Of a DNA stretch of 64,000 nt, positions 38,991 to 51,739 are shown piece after piece. The DNA lies in NCBI GenBank assembly GCA_907163375.1, contig CAJQUW010001446.1, forward strand, positions 558,001-622,000, given 5' to 3'. The position numbers and the translations under genes were made by a program. Numbering within the stretch: position 1 is the first letter of the stretch; each line of letters opens with the position of its first letter. The DNA comes from Prostheceraeus crozeri (lineage: Eukaryota > Platyhelminthes > Polycladida > Euryleptidae). The notes under the pieces were generated by a model that ran no database searches, was not told the DNA's origin, and was given only the letters and a program-made list of their open reading frames with translations.

Positions 38991-41642
38991 TACATGAATG
39001 ACAAAAGAAGCTACGCATGCGCCCTATTTTCACTCGTTGCACTGCGCTAGCGTTCATGAATCGCATTTCAGTTTCAGCCGACAAATGCAACACTGGATGA
39101 AAGTTTATCGATTCAATGTGACATGAACAGTAGCTAGAAAGGTGTCATTAATTAAATTCATGCCAAATTTAAGCATTCGATTGTTGACTGAATAGAAATT
39201 ACGTTAATTATTCAAAGGAATATCCGAGCAATTAACTTGTCGTAAGTGTCTGGGTTTCGATTTGCACCTGTAACGATGAATACAGCAAGAATACATAAAA
39301 CTGACTTCAGATTAAAATAACTCATGTTCATGATGCGGTCAAAACTGATGGGTAGTATCTGTATTTTCACAGCATTAATAGACCACGGAACCCACTTCGG
39401 TCGGAAAACCCTAAAACATTATATAAGCAGCTTCAGCATTGATTAAACCATGAACAATTAACTGATGCCCGATACAAGAAGTGGCAAAGACCTTCACTTC
39501 TAGCACCGGTATAACATGAAATACATTTATCAAATATTGTGCGATTTCCACAGATTAATTTTCGTGCATCACTGTACCTACTTCGATGTACGTAGAGATC
39601 ATGCGAGATGCATATCAACAATTACATGACCGTATACATCATTAGTAGTGTTTATGTATTGGCCTATATACGAAGAATTTCAAGCACGTGAAATGAATGT
39701 CATGGCGGAAGAGCAGGCTGCAAAGGACTATATATCAAGTTCATTGAACACAATTTAAGAAAATATATTTTTATAAATTCAGTTTTCACCATCCATTCTT
39801 TTCCTAAGTTTCGATCTAGAATATGTATAGTTCAAGAGACCGAGCTCCCTGTCGATTTATATTTCATTTTTACAACAATTAATTTACCCGAAGAAAATTT
39901 AAAATGATTCTCAGTTACGAAGTGCAATATTCATCACTATTTGACAGTCAGGATAACTAGAATATTATTTACTGAAGATCAAGCTGTTCAATTCCCCTGA
40001 ACATCACCCTGATACTACTTCTGTGCGTGAATGAATTTACTCAGGTGAATATTCGTCACGAATAAAAATACTGCAATCAATGGGACACAATTTCAATGAG
40101 ACAGTTCGGGCTAGAAAAAAGCAGCATGCAAAATTGTTCACTCGAAAATGTACTTCATGACTAATTATGTCCTTGAGAACTGGATGAAGAGCATATTAAC
40201 AATTATTTTACAAATTTTAATGCGATGATCCAGGCAAGGAAAAGTGACATTGATTGCAAGGCATGCCAAATATTAACAGTTATGAGATTTGGAAAATGAT
40301 TCAGAAAACGAATCGATTCAGTAAATTTGTGAGCAAATAGTAAGAAATAAGGCCACAAAAAAGGGGTTCAAAATTCATTGAAAAAAATTGGGGCAATATA
40401 AATTCTACGGCACCTTATTACAACGAGGGACTAGAAAAGACATGGACATCGAGAACAATGCCACGTGATGGATCCAATAGCATGCGTTGTCATGACAGAG
40501 ATGCCTTAACGAACAAACGACGATGGTTTGTAATGGTTGACATTGGGAGTCGACGGCGGCTTACAGGCGCATTTTTTAATGATTCACGATTGACTTCATT
40601 TTTCTTCGACCAGGGGCATGTTATTGTTCTTATGAAGTGACTTTCCAGATCTACTTGCGCCAAGAACCTTTTATTGTTGCATGTGTCAAAAGTTTGATTC
40701 ATTTGAAGATATAGAATGGACGACCAGAATAGAGCACCAAGATGACCACCGACAGATTTCGTTGTTCTTTAATGGCTTCATGCATGTTGTTTGAAGCAAA
40801 TATTTTCTATGTACAAATAGGTTTCTGAGGCGTCGTGTTTCCATGATGAAGCATTTTTTTGTCATGGTTGCGGTGATCATGGAGGTACTGAAAAGCATGT
40901 GGTGTTTTAAATTCTTCTATTATGTTCTTGGTTGGAGACTTGCACAGTTTTGACTTGATATAAATAAATCAATAAGAAATGCATTCATGCATGCATGCAA
41001 TTTTAGCTAATTATGCACTACACAAGGAGCAATATTACACGAATTAGTAATACAGGATTTAGTAGTGTCAGATAAACTGAGGACATAAATAATATGAAAC
41101 CTCGAATATGAAGTTGTCGTAATTATCAATAAATATTTTCATTCATCAATTTTTAATCAATCAGTGATGACTTCCCAATGCGTTTACAAAGAGTTTCCAA
41201 ATTCAGCAGTTGACATGAAGCGTGCAAAGAAATTACCTCTCCTGATTTTACTCAAACATAACTTACAGCTGCACTTAAAAGTATGTCACACATTCAAACA
41301 CAATGACAGAATGTTCTTTTCACGTTCTTTACACGTTGTCCTTGTGCACAGCTGTGACTGTGCGATAATGTTAATTCAATGTGCTAATGAACCTTGCATT
41401 AATTCAAAAAATATAATTCACCATGGAAAAATGCAACAATCGATTGTGCAACCATTATCAAGATGGTCGGGTTTTTTTCTCAACACATACTGAAATAGGA
41501 GTATGTGCATGTGAGGTGACTTCATGGAATGCATAGAGAAGAGATTGACACACATATCAAGACAGGACAGATCTCATTTATCTCGGTAATTATCAAAACG
41601 GCTTGAAGTCTAGCCATCACGTTGGGCATAGAAATTGCTTAC
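38991..41642. other. unrecognised stretch between mariner relic and divergent gene pair
   Basis: Likely intron of the unknown minus-strand gene that starts at 41739, plus flanking DNA. Only short frames on both strands (for example 40458-40640 plus, 41164-41493 plus) with no motif. A short ATGCATGCATGCA alternation lies near 40985-41000. Confidence 0.35.
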
Positions 41643-41739
41643 CCTGGAAGTGTATGGCTCCGTCTATTTCAACTATGTACTCCATTGTCCAGTCTTTCAG
41701 TTGAAGCTCGTCCAGGCTAATTGCAGATGGCTTCTTCAT
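41643..41739 (-). CDS. first coding exon of an unrecognised host gene
   Basis: Minus-strand ATG at 41739 opens MKKPSAISLDELQLKDWTME and continues YIVEIDGAIHFQ, ending in a G followed by a good donor (GTAAGC). The sequence is not low-complexity and its codon use looks like the neighbouring host exons. I do not recognise the protein and cannot find a second exon at lower coordinates. The start codon is preceded by GGTGCGTAG, which may or may not be an acceptor. Its position, 134 bp from the AP3S start codon and pointing the other way, supports a real gene with a shared promoter. Confidence 0.5.
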
Positions 41740-41873
41740 CTACGCACCTCAGTTATTTTTCACAATAAAATACATTTGTTTTTCTATTAAAGGACACACT
41801 AAGTAAAACTTTAGATGTTAATTAGAAATTATTTTCGAATCAAAAGTCAGCTGTACCTCAGGAACTTGCCATT
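41740..41873. promoter_or_regulatory. putative bidirectional promoter / 5' UTR region
   Basis: 134 bases separate two divergent start codons. The stretch is AT-rich and has no TATA box at a clear position. CTGTACCTCAG before the AP3S start may be a splice acceptor, in which case the true promoter lies elsewhere. Confidence 0.4.
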
Positions 41874-41942
41874 ATGATCAAAGCTATTTTGGTATTCAAT
41901 AATCACGGGAAACCAAGACTTTCGAAGTTTTATCAGCATTAT
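41874..41942 (+). CDS. AP3S: AP3S (AP-3 complex sigma subunit), first coding exon
   Basis: The exon encodes the first 23 residues MIKAILVFNNHGKPRLSKFY QHY and ends at a GTAAGT donor. This N-terminus is nearly invariant in animal AP-3 sigma proteins (human AP3S1/2 begin MIKAILIFNNHGKPRLSKFY, from memory). The sigma subunit is the small chain of the AP-3 adaptor complex, which sorts cargo from endosomes to lysosomes and related organelles. The reading phase (69 bases, phase 0) fits the exon at 62389. Vertebrates have two paralogues; which one this matches cannot be said from the short segment. Confidence 0.95.
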
Positions 41943-42202
41943 GTAAGTTACCGCTTCCGGTGGAACACCGATTGAATAGGCTAATTGTAATAATTTTTTT
42001 ACGCTGTTCCAATAGTTTGCCAAATAATACGAGATATGTACTTCAAAGTGCTTTATTATTGATCAATCACAGATTAATTGACATGAAATTGACACACTTA
42101 CAGTAACTCCTGTGTCCCCACCAACCAGCTTACAATATCGTCAATACCAATAATGAAACTATTGCTATGGGGTCATTAGGAGCAAACATGACAATTCAAA
42201 AT

Positions 42203-44260
42203 ATAAATACTCTATACTATACCACAACGTCTGCGGCTGGAAGTGCTGAAGGACAAAAGGGTAGCGGTTTCACATGAATAGAGGCTGAGTGAAGCAATGC
42301 AAGGGATGCCTGTTACTTGTACTGGGCTGGCCGATGCGATGAAAGCGATAGCTAAGAAGCATTGCCCAATAGAACAGAAAGCATAAAAGCCCTGGATTGC
42401 AGAAAATCCGGGATATCTACAACTCATTGTACAAAGGAGACATCAAAAAGTGATGCTTTCAAGGTGCTGAATATCGTCATCTTTGTAGACAGGTAAAAAA
42501 GCGTGCCGCAGGGCCAAACGGTGGTGTATGGCGGATCAATGCAAGGAAGCCGAAGGTGCCTACATGGCAAGAAATTATATAAAGGTTTTCCAGCTGATAA
42601 AGAAAATCGGTGGAGGAAGAACGACAAGTCCTGACTGGGAATCAGAGACGAAGATGAGAAAATGATCTATGACTTTGAGAAAATAAAAAACATGATACCA
42701 ATATGGAAAAGGCTTGTTTAGTAAGAGGTCACGAATTTCATCTGAACACACTGACCAGATCGAGCTAACACCCGATGAGTACGAGCCATAAGTGATGATG
42801 GACGAGATAAGAGCAGCAATATAGAAATTAAAATGTCACAAAGCGGCAGGTCTTGGAGTGACATCGGATATGTTGAAGACAGGCGGCGACACTGTGGCTA
42901 AGGCGCTTAAAGCAATTATTGATGACGTTTGATTTTCTGGGATATGGCCGGAGGATTGGACAATGTCCGAGCTAGTAACAATACCGAAGGTGCGTGGTAC
43001 ACAAGATTGTGCCAAACACAGAACCAACAGCTTGATTTCACACGCAAGAAATATTATGATGGAAATTATGCGCAGCCGCTTGACCCATTATCTGTAATGG
43101 CAGAAGAACAATTCGGCTTCATTTCTGGCAAAGGCCTTACGGATGCCATACTTGCGTTGAGGAACGTCATCGAGAAAACACAGAAAAGGCAAGAGAAAGA
43201 ACTGTGGGTGATGTATGTGGATTATGCAAAGGCATTTGATTCGGTCGACCATCAGGTCCTTTGGAAGTCGATGCTTGAATTTGGCGTCCCAACGCATTTA
43301 CTTTGGCTCCTGAAATCCCTCGATGACACACAAGGGTGGGTCAAGACCACACGGAGAAATTCAGATTCGAACGAGGAGTAAGACAAGGCTGCTCTCTGTG
43401 TCCGCTCCTTTTTCTCACGTGCGGAGAAGACATCTCGAAGACGAAGAGTGGAAGCCGAACTGACTGAACGCGCAGGTATAATATTTGGAGGACGTGTGCT
43501 GTGGAACCTCAGATACGCTGATGACACAGCTTTACTGGCGAGCAGTCGGTCCAGTTGGAGCGCGAGGCACAGCTGCTGAAGAAGCATAGCGATATATTCG
43601 AGCTGCAAATTACCACCTCAAAGACTCTTAATAGTAATCTCTGAACAACAAGTACAACAGTCACCTGCAGTTGGTAGCACAGCAATAAATTGCGTGCAGC
43701 AGTTCATGTACTTAGGATCCATTGTAACGACGAAAGCCAACCGTGAGCAAGACATTAGATTACGTTTGGCCATAGCTGGAAACACCACCTACCAGCTTGT
43801 GAATATGTGGAAGAGCCAAGACATCAGCCTGCGCCTGAAGAAACAACTTGTGAAGAGCTTGATATGGAGTATCGCGTCGTGCGGAACAGAGAGTTGGACA
43901 TTGAGAAAAGTGGACAAAAAGAGATTCAATGCATTCGAGATGTGGGCCTGGCGGAGACTGCTAAGAATCAGCTGGTGTCAGCGGAAAACAAACGAATGGG
44001 TGCTAGACAAAGTGGAAGTGCCAGAAAGCAATGTACTGCTGGAGACTATCAAGCGGAGGAAATGGGTAAAGTACGCGCATTGGAAGCGGAGACCCGACAG
44101 TCTGGTGTTGGCGACGATCGAAGGCGAAGTGGAAGGATGAGCGAAGAGAGGAAGACGGAGAAAGGCGTGGATGGACGATCTTCGAGGGGCGCCCACGGCC
44201 CGGTGAACGGGCTGCGGCATTGAACCTGAACCTGACTTTACAACCACTCCAAATATGAAA
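42203..44260 (+). pseudogene. LINE fragment: reverse transcriptase, 5' truncated and decayed
   Basis: Plus-strand remains in several frames. In order: EIRAAI then LKCHKAAGLGVTSDMLKTGG (about 42805), EDWTMSELVTIPKVRG (42950), EEQFGFISGKGLTDAILALR and LWVMYVDYAKAFDSVDHQVL (43100-43260), LRYADDT (reverse-transcriptase YADD box, about 43510) and VQQFMYLGSIVTTKANREQD (43696). Then RLKKQLVKSLIWSIASCGTE, FNAFEMWAWRRLLRISW and a basic tail with WMDDLRGAHGPV. The endonuclease domain is absent. Stops at 43381 and frame changes around 43440 and 44140 show decay. The tail pattern (YLGS..T, ESWTL, FEMW.WRR.LRISW) fits the RTE/BovB-like type, but the clade is inferred. Confidence 0.8.
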
Positions 44261-44976
44261 TGAAGGGGTCTTCGGATGTATCCACCATCCATCCACCGCA
44301 GTCTATTTTTCGCGCGCATCCACATGTTTTGCATGTGGTTTGTATGGCGAATTTTTTAAAAAAGAGAAAAAAACAATTCTCGAAAAATTCAAGACGGGGG
44401 TGTTAAACTTGGATTATACTTTCGTTTCTCCTTTTCATTAGGTACGGTGTATCTCGTTCGAGCGGAAAGATGTTCGAAGCACAAGGCTATTTCAGAAAAG
44501 TTTGATTTCAGCATTTTCCCATAATTCAATTTAGATGACATCCTAAAATTTTGTTGCTATTGCAGAACCAAGTCAATGAGTCACTAGTTTAGGTGCCAGC
44601 AGGCCTACTTCTTACAGATTCGAATTAAAAGATATGGTTGGCTCAATAGTTACTATGTTGATCGTTCGGTTTATTAGCATGTGTTTATGCGCATGTTGCT
44701 GTATTGATGTAGACTCATGCCCATGCGTATGAAGAAAATGGTTGCGTCTTAACCATTTGATTGATGTTTGCTAACTGAACGTGTACCACAGTATAGACCC
44801 TCAAGAAAGCCTCGCTTTGCCATTTTTGACTTCACCCCGAGTCCTCTATTTTGCATACAGACACTTTAATTTACATATATGAGGGGCTCATCATTCCTTT
44901 TTGCGCATCATTCACGACTAAGGTCTACGATTTTTCGCGGCATGGCGCATGATGCCATCGACCCAACAATGCTGTG

Positions 44977-45130
44977 CAGGGTGTTTGTAAAATCCTAAAA
45001 TTCGTAAATGTCATAAAGAAAGTAAAAAACCTTAAAGCCGATGGAAAAGTCCAAAAAAGTCCTTAACATTTAAGTCCATTAAAAGTCCTCAGACCCTTTA
45101 AGAATTATCAAAATTACATATTAGAACTAT
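44977..45130. repeat. hAT-like left end (single end only)
   Basis: CAGGGTGTTTGTAAAATCCT followed by repeated AAAAGTCC motifs. The form matches hAT-type ends, but no partner end was found nearby. A similar right end (…AGACGCCCTG) ends at 61704, 16.7 kb away, with non-matching flanks. Confidence 0.35.
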
Positions 45131-46287
45131 TACTCAGAAATGTCAAATTATAAATTTTCCACAGAATAATGTTGGCATATATTTCATGTTCAAATCGATG
45201 AGTCAAATGAATATTCAAAGAAGTGTTGACCTAGTCGATCTAGTTAATTTTGATGTGGTGCATTTTTATAGTCGTCGACATTGTCCTGTAGAAACTATTG
45301 GCTATCTTTGGATGTGTCAGAATGTCACCTCTGTAATATGAATTGTTCCAATTTGTTACCTTTATCAACGTAAATTTGTCTTACCTTTCCTAAATTCTTC
45401 ATTTCAACATGGAGCAATAGCAGAGGTCGATTTATTTGCAACGTAGCACTAAATTTGACTATGAAATCTGTCAATCTCTTTCAGTTAATGGACTTTTACC
45501 GTGCGGGTTGCGGTGTAGAATAGAACCGATGCATCCTTGCATGTCGTAGAAAGCGACTTTTGCAGCGACACGGTAGCTATTATAAAATGGAAATTTGTCA
45601 GTAGGCCTATCTGAAATCGACGATAATACAGCTAGGTCCTGTTGTACTGACCAATGAGCCTTTTTGGAAATGACCCGACTTGCCGCAGTGAGGAATGGTT
45701 GACATTCATAGACACATTCCGTTTGCTAGATCGGCCAATTACAGTTATAATTTAGAACATAGGATTACTTACTATAGACACATGGTTAGTCAAGAGTAAC
45801 GCTACAATTTTGAATTGAAAAATCGATATCTAGATAGGAGCCTATATGATAATCACAATAAATGAGATGAATAGAAAAAATAGATGAAATGAATGAGATA
45901 GTTTCTATGATTGGATTTGTATCGCCATCAGTAATTTGTTAAAGTCCAATGGCCACTTTTCCTATTGGTATAGAAAGGATTAACGATTCCTCATTTTTAT
46001 GTCATTGTGGTCAAAATAGAAATTCATTTTAATCTTCCACATAAAACATTCATCTAACAGAAGGCAAAGACAAATAGCAGCCGAACATTTTCGGATTTCG
46101 GTAGTGGTCTTCTCATTCGCCCCTAAAATACTAACGCATGAACCTAATATGGTAGGGTGCTTTGGAATAGGTAGTTTTCAAAGAAATCATGTGCACCACC
46201 TAAAATTTTGATAACTGATTATCGCATTCTTTGTATCAGCTATACCTTTATTGCTCAAAAAGATATTTCTAGTTATTGTGAAAAATA

Positions 46288-46305
46288 CATGTTTTTAAAA
46301 ACATG
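46288..46305. repeat. 18-bp perfect palindrome
   Basis: CATGTTTTTAAAAACATG, just before a second, longer hairpin. Confidence 0.9.
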
Positions 46306-46312
46306 CAGTACA

Positions 46313-46348
46313 TACCCATTTCACCCCAAGCGCTGGGTGAAATGGGTA
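46313..46348. repeat. hairpin with 14-bp perfect arms
   Basis: TACCCATTTCACCC (46313-46326) pairs with GGGTGAAATGGGTA (46335-46348) around an 8-base loop. It lies 31 bases before the hAT-like left end at 46380. Confidence 0.9.
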
Positions 46349-47335
46349 TAGATACAGCTTTTGAAAATGTATGAAAAAACAGGCCTCTCTGCGTCACAAA
46401 AAGTCGAAAAATTCCTGATTTTCAAAAAAGGTCATAAAAAGTAAATATAGCACCTGTCATAGAAAATCATAAAATTTTTGTAATTTTTCGACCATTTCGA
46501 TTTAGACTTTGCTTCTCTGCATGTTTCTTACAGAATCAAGTTATAAGCTATTATCTTTTTTATTGTGAAAATACATCTTGAAATATTTTCATTATTGAAA
46601 GCAAGAGTGCCCAAAGTCATATTGTAAAACAGAAACAACTGTCGATGATGATCAGTCAAACATGTACCAGGCAGACGCCCTTCGTCAGTGACAATGAATT
46701 ATCCGTGTCAAAGGCTATCTTTATCTATGATTATCCATTTATAATTACCTCTCGTGTGTACTTGAACTTAAATTGCCGTAGTTATCATTTCTGACTTGAT
46801 TCGTCATTACAGAAAGTGCTTTGCAGGTAATAGCATCCTTCATTGCCACTGACGAAGTACGCATGCCTGAAATACAAGTATGTATGTTTTACTGATTTTT
46901 TATTATCCAGATCGGATTGGAAATGTTCATGACTTGATTTCCTGAAGTGGGGGAAGAACCACGTAGTCAGGATAAAAGACGTCGCAGTATACGTGCCTGC
47001 CCTCAAGTTCGGACGCCTGAAGTTCTGATGGTCTTGGTCACTAAAGTGAAGCGTCCGTGACCAAGATCAAAATAACGTTTGCTGTGGATTATTTTGTTAA
47101 AATTGTTGTTAGACTTTTGCTCCGATCTTTATCAGAAACGCGTGCCTGCCTGACATTGATAAATTATCATTCATCAGGCTAATGACTATTTTGTTATATT
47201 TTGAAAATTCTTATGCAACTGCTAGTCAGAAAGTGCTGTTTTTATATGATTTTTTAACATGTTACCGATAGGATATAGAAGAATACAATTTTTTCCCTTA
47301 AATTGTTAGTTTTTAGAGTGTCATAATATGATACG

Positions 47336-47619
47336 TGTAGAAATCTCTACCCTTCTGAAGTCCTGTTATTCTGTTGTCCCATCATTCATATTTCTATTCT
47401 GAAAGAGTTCTATGTTGACCGACAATAATTTCAAATTTTTATCTATGACTATGTGGGATTGACATGTATGTGAATTCAATTGTATAACAACAAATATCTT
47501 GCTCTTGTGCGCTGGAGGTACAGCATCAAAAAACCTCGACTTTTAGCGCAGATCAGCACCGTTGTGATTGAGATGCAAAATACACAACATTTGCTGCCAT
47601 AAACAGATCTTTTTCTACA
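47336..47619 (+). repeat. BEL/Pao 5' LTR (284 bp)
   Basis: Begins TGTAGAAATC and ends TTTTTCTACA; matched by 58535-58818. Short frames inside are not genes. Confidence 0.95.
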
Positions 47620-48066
47620 TTATCACAACGTGGTCTACGCTCCAAATTGGTATATGGAATCTGTTAATGGTATGGAATCTCAACGGATGTGAAGGATTTC
47701 CAATTGATCTGCGAATTAATGGTGATTACAGAAGATACTGGATTACACTGAACAGATTGTGAAACGGTGGATACTTTAAAGATTTCTGATCATTTCAAGT
47801 TGCATGCAGCAAATTTCAGTCGGATATCGGTGAGGTCTATTATTTGACTTATGAAATTATAGTGTTAGACCTTTTGTAGACTTAAAGCATATTCTGTATT
47901 CCGCTGTATTTGCCTAGCTATTTGATTATCCACTAGTTAACTGCTTGTCATTAGCTAGAATCTAACTCTTGAGTTCTAGATACTTGTCCTACAAAGTTTG
48001 CCAGTTTTCTGTAATTATCTTGTCTTCTTTTTGCGCAATTGTGCTAAAAGACGTGGTAGTTTGATT

Positions 48067-51000
48067 ATGACGGAACCTATTGTAAAGTTGAAGCAATCAA
48101 GGGCAGGGCATTTGAGCGACTTAACAAAAAAGAAGCGTGCCTGCGATGACACGTTTGTTGATGGCTCGTCCATTACTACGATCAAGCTTTGTCTAAATGC
48201 TTATGAAAAGTCGTTTGCTAACTTTGTTGCTTCACATGAAAAATATTTGAGTGTTGAAAATGACTCGCATGAGATAGATAAGGCCAATGGTGTGTATGAG
48301 GATCACAGAGACCATATTCTACGTTTACAAATCGAATTCTCCAGATTGGAAACAAATCATGCTGAAACTCATATCGCTGCTAGATCAAAGGTTAGTCTCA
48401 CAAGAAAAAGTGGCTCTTCTTCAGCCGAAATTGAGTTGAGGGAAGCCGAAATATCGATGCAAGCACTGAAGGAAAAACATAAACTTGACATGGCCGAAGC
48501 AGAGATAAGAATGCGAAGAGAGATGCTCGAACTCGAAACCAAAAAGAAACTTGCATAAGAGAAGATAATGTTGGACGGCAGTACGAGACGAACAGAGTCA
48601 TCGGGCTCAAAGGGTAGAATCGGCATGCAAGTTGATCAGCGTTTGAGTGAACAAGAATTTGATGGTAGGATTGTGTCTGATAGACAGGAAGAGCAGATAG
48701 AGGCTTGGCGTCTGATTGCGGAAACAATTCGTCAAGGATCATCACTTCCACCTATAGAATTGTTGAAGTTTGATGGAAACCCTTTGGAATATGCCGAGTT
48801 TATCAAATGCTTCTCCGATCACATTGAGAAAACGGTTACTGATTCCTCCGTGCGACTTACAAGATTGATAGCACAATGCACTGGAAAGGCCAAAGAAGCG
48901 GTTAGAAGCTGTGTCAACCTCCCAGCTGTCGACGGCTATAAAATGGCAAAAGAGACACTGTTCCAGAATTTCGGACAACCGTACATGGTCGCGAATTCCT
49001 ATGTAAAGAAGTTGAAAGACGTCCGTGTTCGGAAACCCGATGCCGTCAGCTTGTTGGAGTTTGCTCGTGTTCTCCAATGCTGCCACAGAGCAATGTCGAG
49101 TCTTGGCACCGAATATACTTCACGTTTAGACAACGAAGAACTCTTGAAATCTCTGATGAAGAAATTGCCATCAAATGAACTCCAAAAAGGCTGGTGCAGG
49201 GTTGCTGGCAGTATGATATGTCAAGGGAAGATGGCATGTTTTCATCATTTCGTCGAATTTGTGCATGACACAGGCTGTCGCCTAAATAACCCCTATGCTG
49301 ACGAATTGTTTAGTCAAACTCATCAGAATAAAGCAGTTGTGAATGCTGTTACAAGGAGTTCGGATGCTTCAAGTGCTAAGCCGAATCATTGTCCTGTGTG
49401 TGAAGGCTCACATGCAATTTGGACTTGCTCCAAGTTCAAGCAGATGAACATAAACGAGCGCTGGGAAACAGTCAAAAAACAAAACCTGTGCATGAGCTGC
49501 CTACGGCGAGGGCATAATATCAAGAATTGCAGAAAACGGTTTACTTGCAGACACCCAAACTGTGGCAAATTTCACAATACTCTGCTGCACAATTCAAACC
49601 ATCCTACTGTTAGGACAGAAGCAACAAAATGGGAAGAATTGACGGAGCCAGATAAATCAAGTTTCACTTCAGATCCTACATCGAATCAAATCAGCTGCTG
49701 TTCCAGCACACAGACAAAAGACAAAGTATGCTTCAAGATTGTTCCGGTTCGAATCAAGGGTCCTTTGAAGGAGGTAGAGACATACGCGTTCATGGATGGT
49801 GGATCGGATTCCACACTGTGTCTCAAAAGTTTGGCCAAAGAAATTGGAATTGAATCGAAATCGCTGCCCTGCAATTATAATGTTCGAACATTGAATGGTG
49901 AGAAAAAAGTGACAACTGATAGGGTCCAGCTCAGTATCAGCTCAATTGAAGGGAGAGCGTATCATCGGTTGGAAGATGTTCTCACAACTGAATTGATTCC
50001 TGTAGATGAAGAAAATCTTGTGCAACCTGAAGAATTGAGGGATTGGCCTCATCTAGCCAAATTGAAGATGCACCATATTCCGTTTGGTAAAGTAGGGATT
50101 CTAATAGGAATGGATCATCATGAGCTGATTGAACGACAACTTGATGTTCGAAAAGGAGGACCAAACGATCCAATTGCGATCAAAACACCTCTAGGTTGGA
50201 CTGTATGTGGCAAGATGGACCGAATTGCGGAACCCAGGGAAAGACGAATCAACTTTGCTGTTTCTGAATTTGACAAAACTATAAGTGAACAGCTGGACAA
50301 ACTGTACAACACGGAATTTGGAGATAGTATGATTCAAACAAAGTGCATGTCTGCCGACGATGTTAAGGCTGACCGAATGATGAATGAATCGATCGAGCTG
50401 ATAAGTGGACATTATCAAGTCAATCTGCCGTTCAAAAGCAACCCGCCACATTTGCCCAATAACCATGACACCGCCTTGAAGAGGTTGTACCAGTTGAAGA
50501 GACGATTATCTGGAAGCGAATCTTGGAACGCCTACCATGGCGTGTTGAAGCAATACGAACTAGAAGGTGCGTCACAGCATGTTGGAACAATTTCAGAGTA
50601 CAAGGAAAAATCCTGTTGGTTCCTACCTCACCATGGAGTATGGTCTCCCAAAAAGCCTGGAGTACCACGAGTTGTCTTCGACTGCGCATCAAAACACCAA
50701 GGAACGTCAATCAATGATCAGTTAATGAAGGGTCCCGACAATACCAACACATTAGTCGGAGTCATTCTGCGGTTTCGAGTTGGCAAAATTGCTGTTACCT
50801 CGGACATCAAGCGAATGTTCCATCAAGTCTTTGTGCCTCCGGAACAAAGGAAGTACCTGCGCTTCCTTTGGTGGCCTGATTTGGATCCTTCAAAATTACC
50901 TGAAATTTACGAAATGAAAGTACACATCTTCGGTGCTACCTCGTCGCCAAGCGTTTGTAGCTTTGCCTTGAGAAGGACGGCAACAGACAACGAAGAGGAA

Positions 51001-51739
51001 TTTCCGAAAGAAGTAGTGGAAACTATAAAGCGTGACTTCTACGTCGACGATCTCGTCAAGTCGTTTGATTGTGAAAGGGAAGCAGTCAGAACATGTCAAC
51101 AAGTTACGGACATTGTTGCAAGAGCGGGATTCAAGCTAACCAAATGGATATCCAACAGCCGAGAAGTGATTCGTTCGTTTGAAACTGCTGAGAGAGCTTC
51201 AACGATCAAGGATTTGAATATGGACCATGACAAGCTACCTCTGGAGAAAATCCTAGGAATTCACTGGGACATAGAAGCTGATTCATTGACGATGACTGGA
51301 AGAGATGTCCACTTTCCTCACACCAGAAGAGGAGTGCTTTCGTCAATTTCTGTCATTTACGATCCACTGGGAATCGCAAGTCCAATACTTCTAGCCGGAA
51401 GGGAAATCCATCAAGAGCTTTGTCAGATGAAAGCAGAATGGGATGAAAAGCTACCGGAGGAAATTGAGATTCGATGGAATGCATGGTTAAATGGTCTCAA
51501 AACTATGCAAGTCAGAATCCCTCGATGCTTTCATCCACATGAAGAATCAAAAATAAGAAGACGCGAGATACACCACTTTTCTGACGCTTCAGAGAAGCAT
51601 GGGTATGGAACTGTCACGTATATAAGATTCGTCTACGAAAGTGGAGATGTACATTGCAGCTTTGTTTATGGAAAGTCTCGAGTGAAGCCCCTGAGGAAAG
51701 GAATTACAGTCCCTAGACTCGAGCTCACAGCTGCTACTG
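48067..51739 (+). pseudogene. BEL/Pao gag-pol region, 5' part (gag, zinc knuckles, protease, RT, start of RNase H)
   Basis: From left to right: a charged coiled-coil gag-like part (MTEPIVKLKQSRAGHLSDLT onward), a DUF1759-type capsid-like region (PPIELLKFDGNPLEYAEFIK), and zinc knuckles (CPVCEGSHAIWTC; CMSCLRRGHNIKNC). Next come a retropepsin-like protease (YAFMDGGSDSTLC) and the Pao-type reverse transcriptase (VFDCASKHQGTSINDQL; FGATSSPSVCSFAL; catalytic DFYVDDLVKSF). An RNase H-like part follows (HHFSDASEKHGYGTV). The order is that of BEL/Pao elements. The region ends where the nested element is inserted. The family is certain from the Pao-specific reverse transcriptase and protease. Confidence 0.92.

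Noticed and set aside
40980-41005. Alternating ATGCATGC stretch as a possible Z-DNA or regulatory site
   Set aside because: Too short and isolated to support a function.
43978-44334. Minus-strand frames of about 100 residues over the LINE 3' region
   Set aside because: Antisense shadows of the reverse-transcriptase tail; the plus-strand reading has family motifs.
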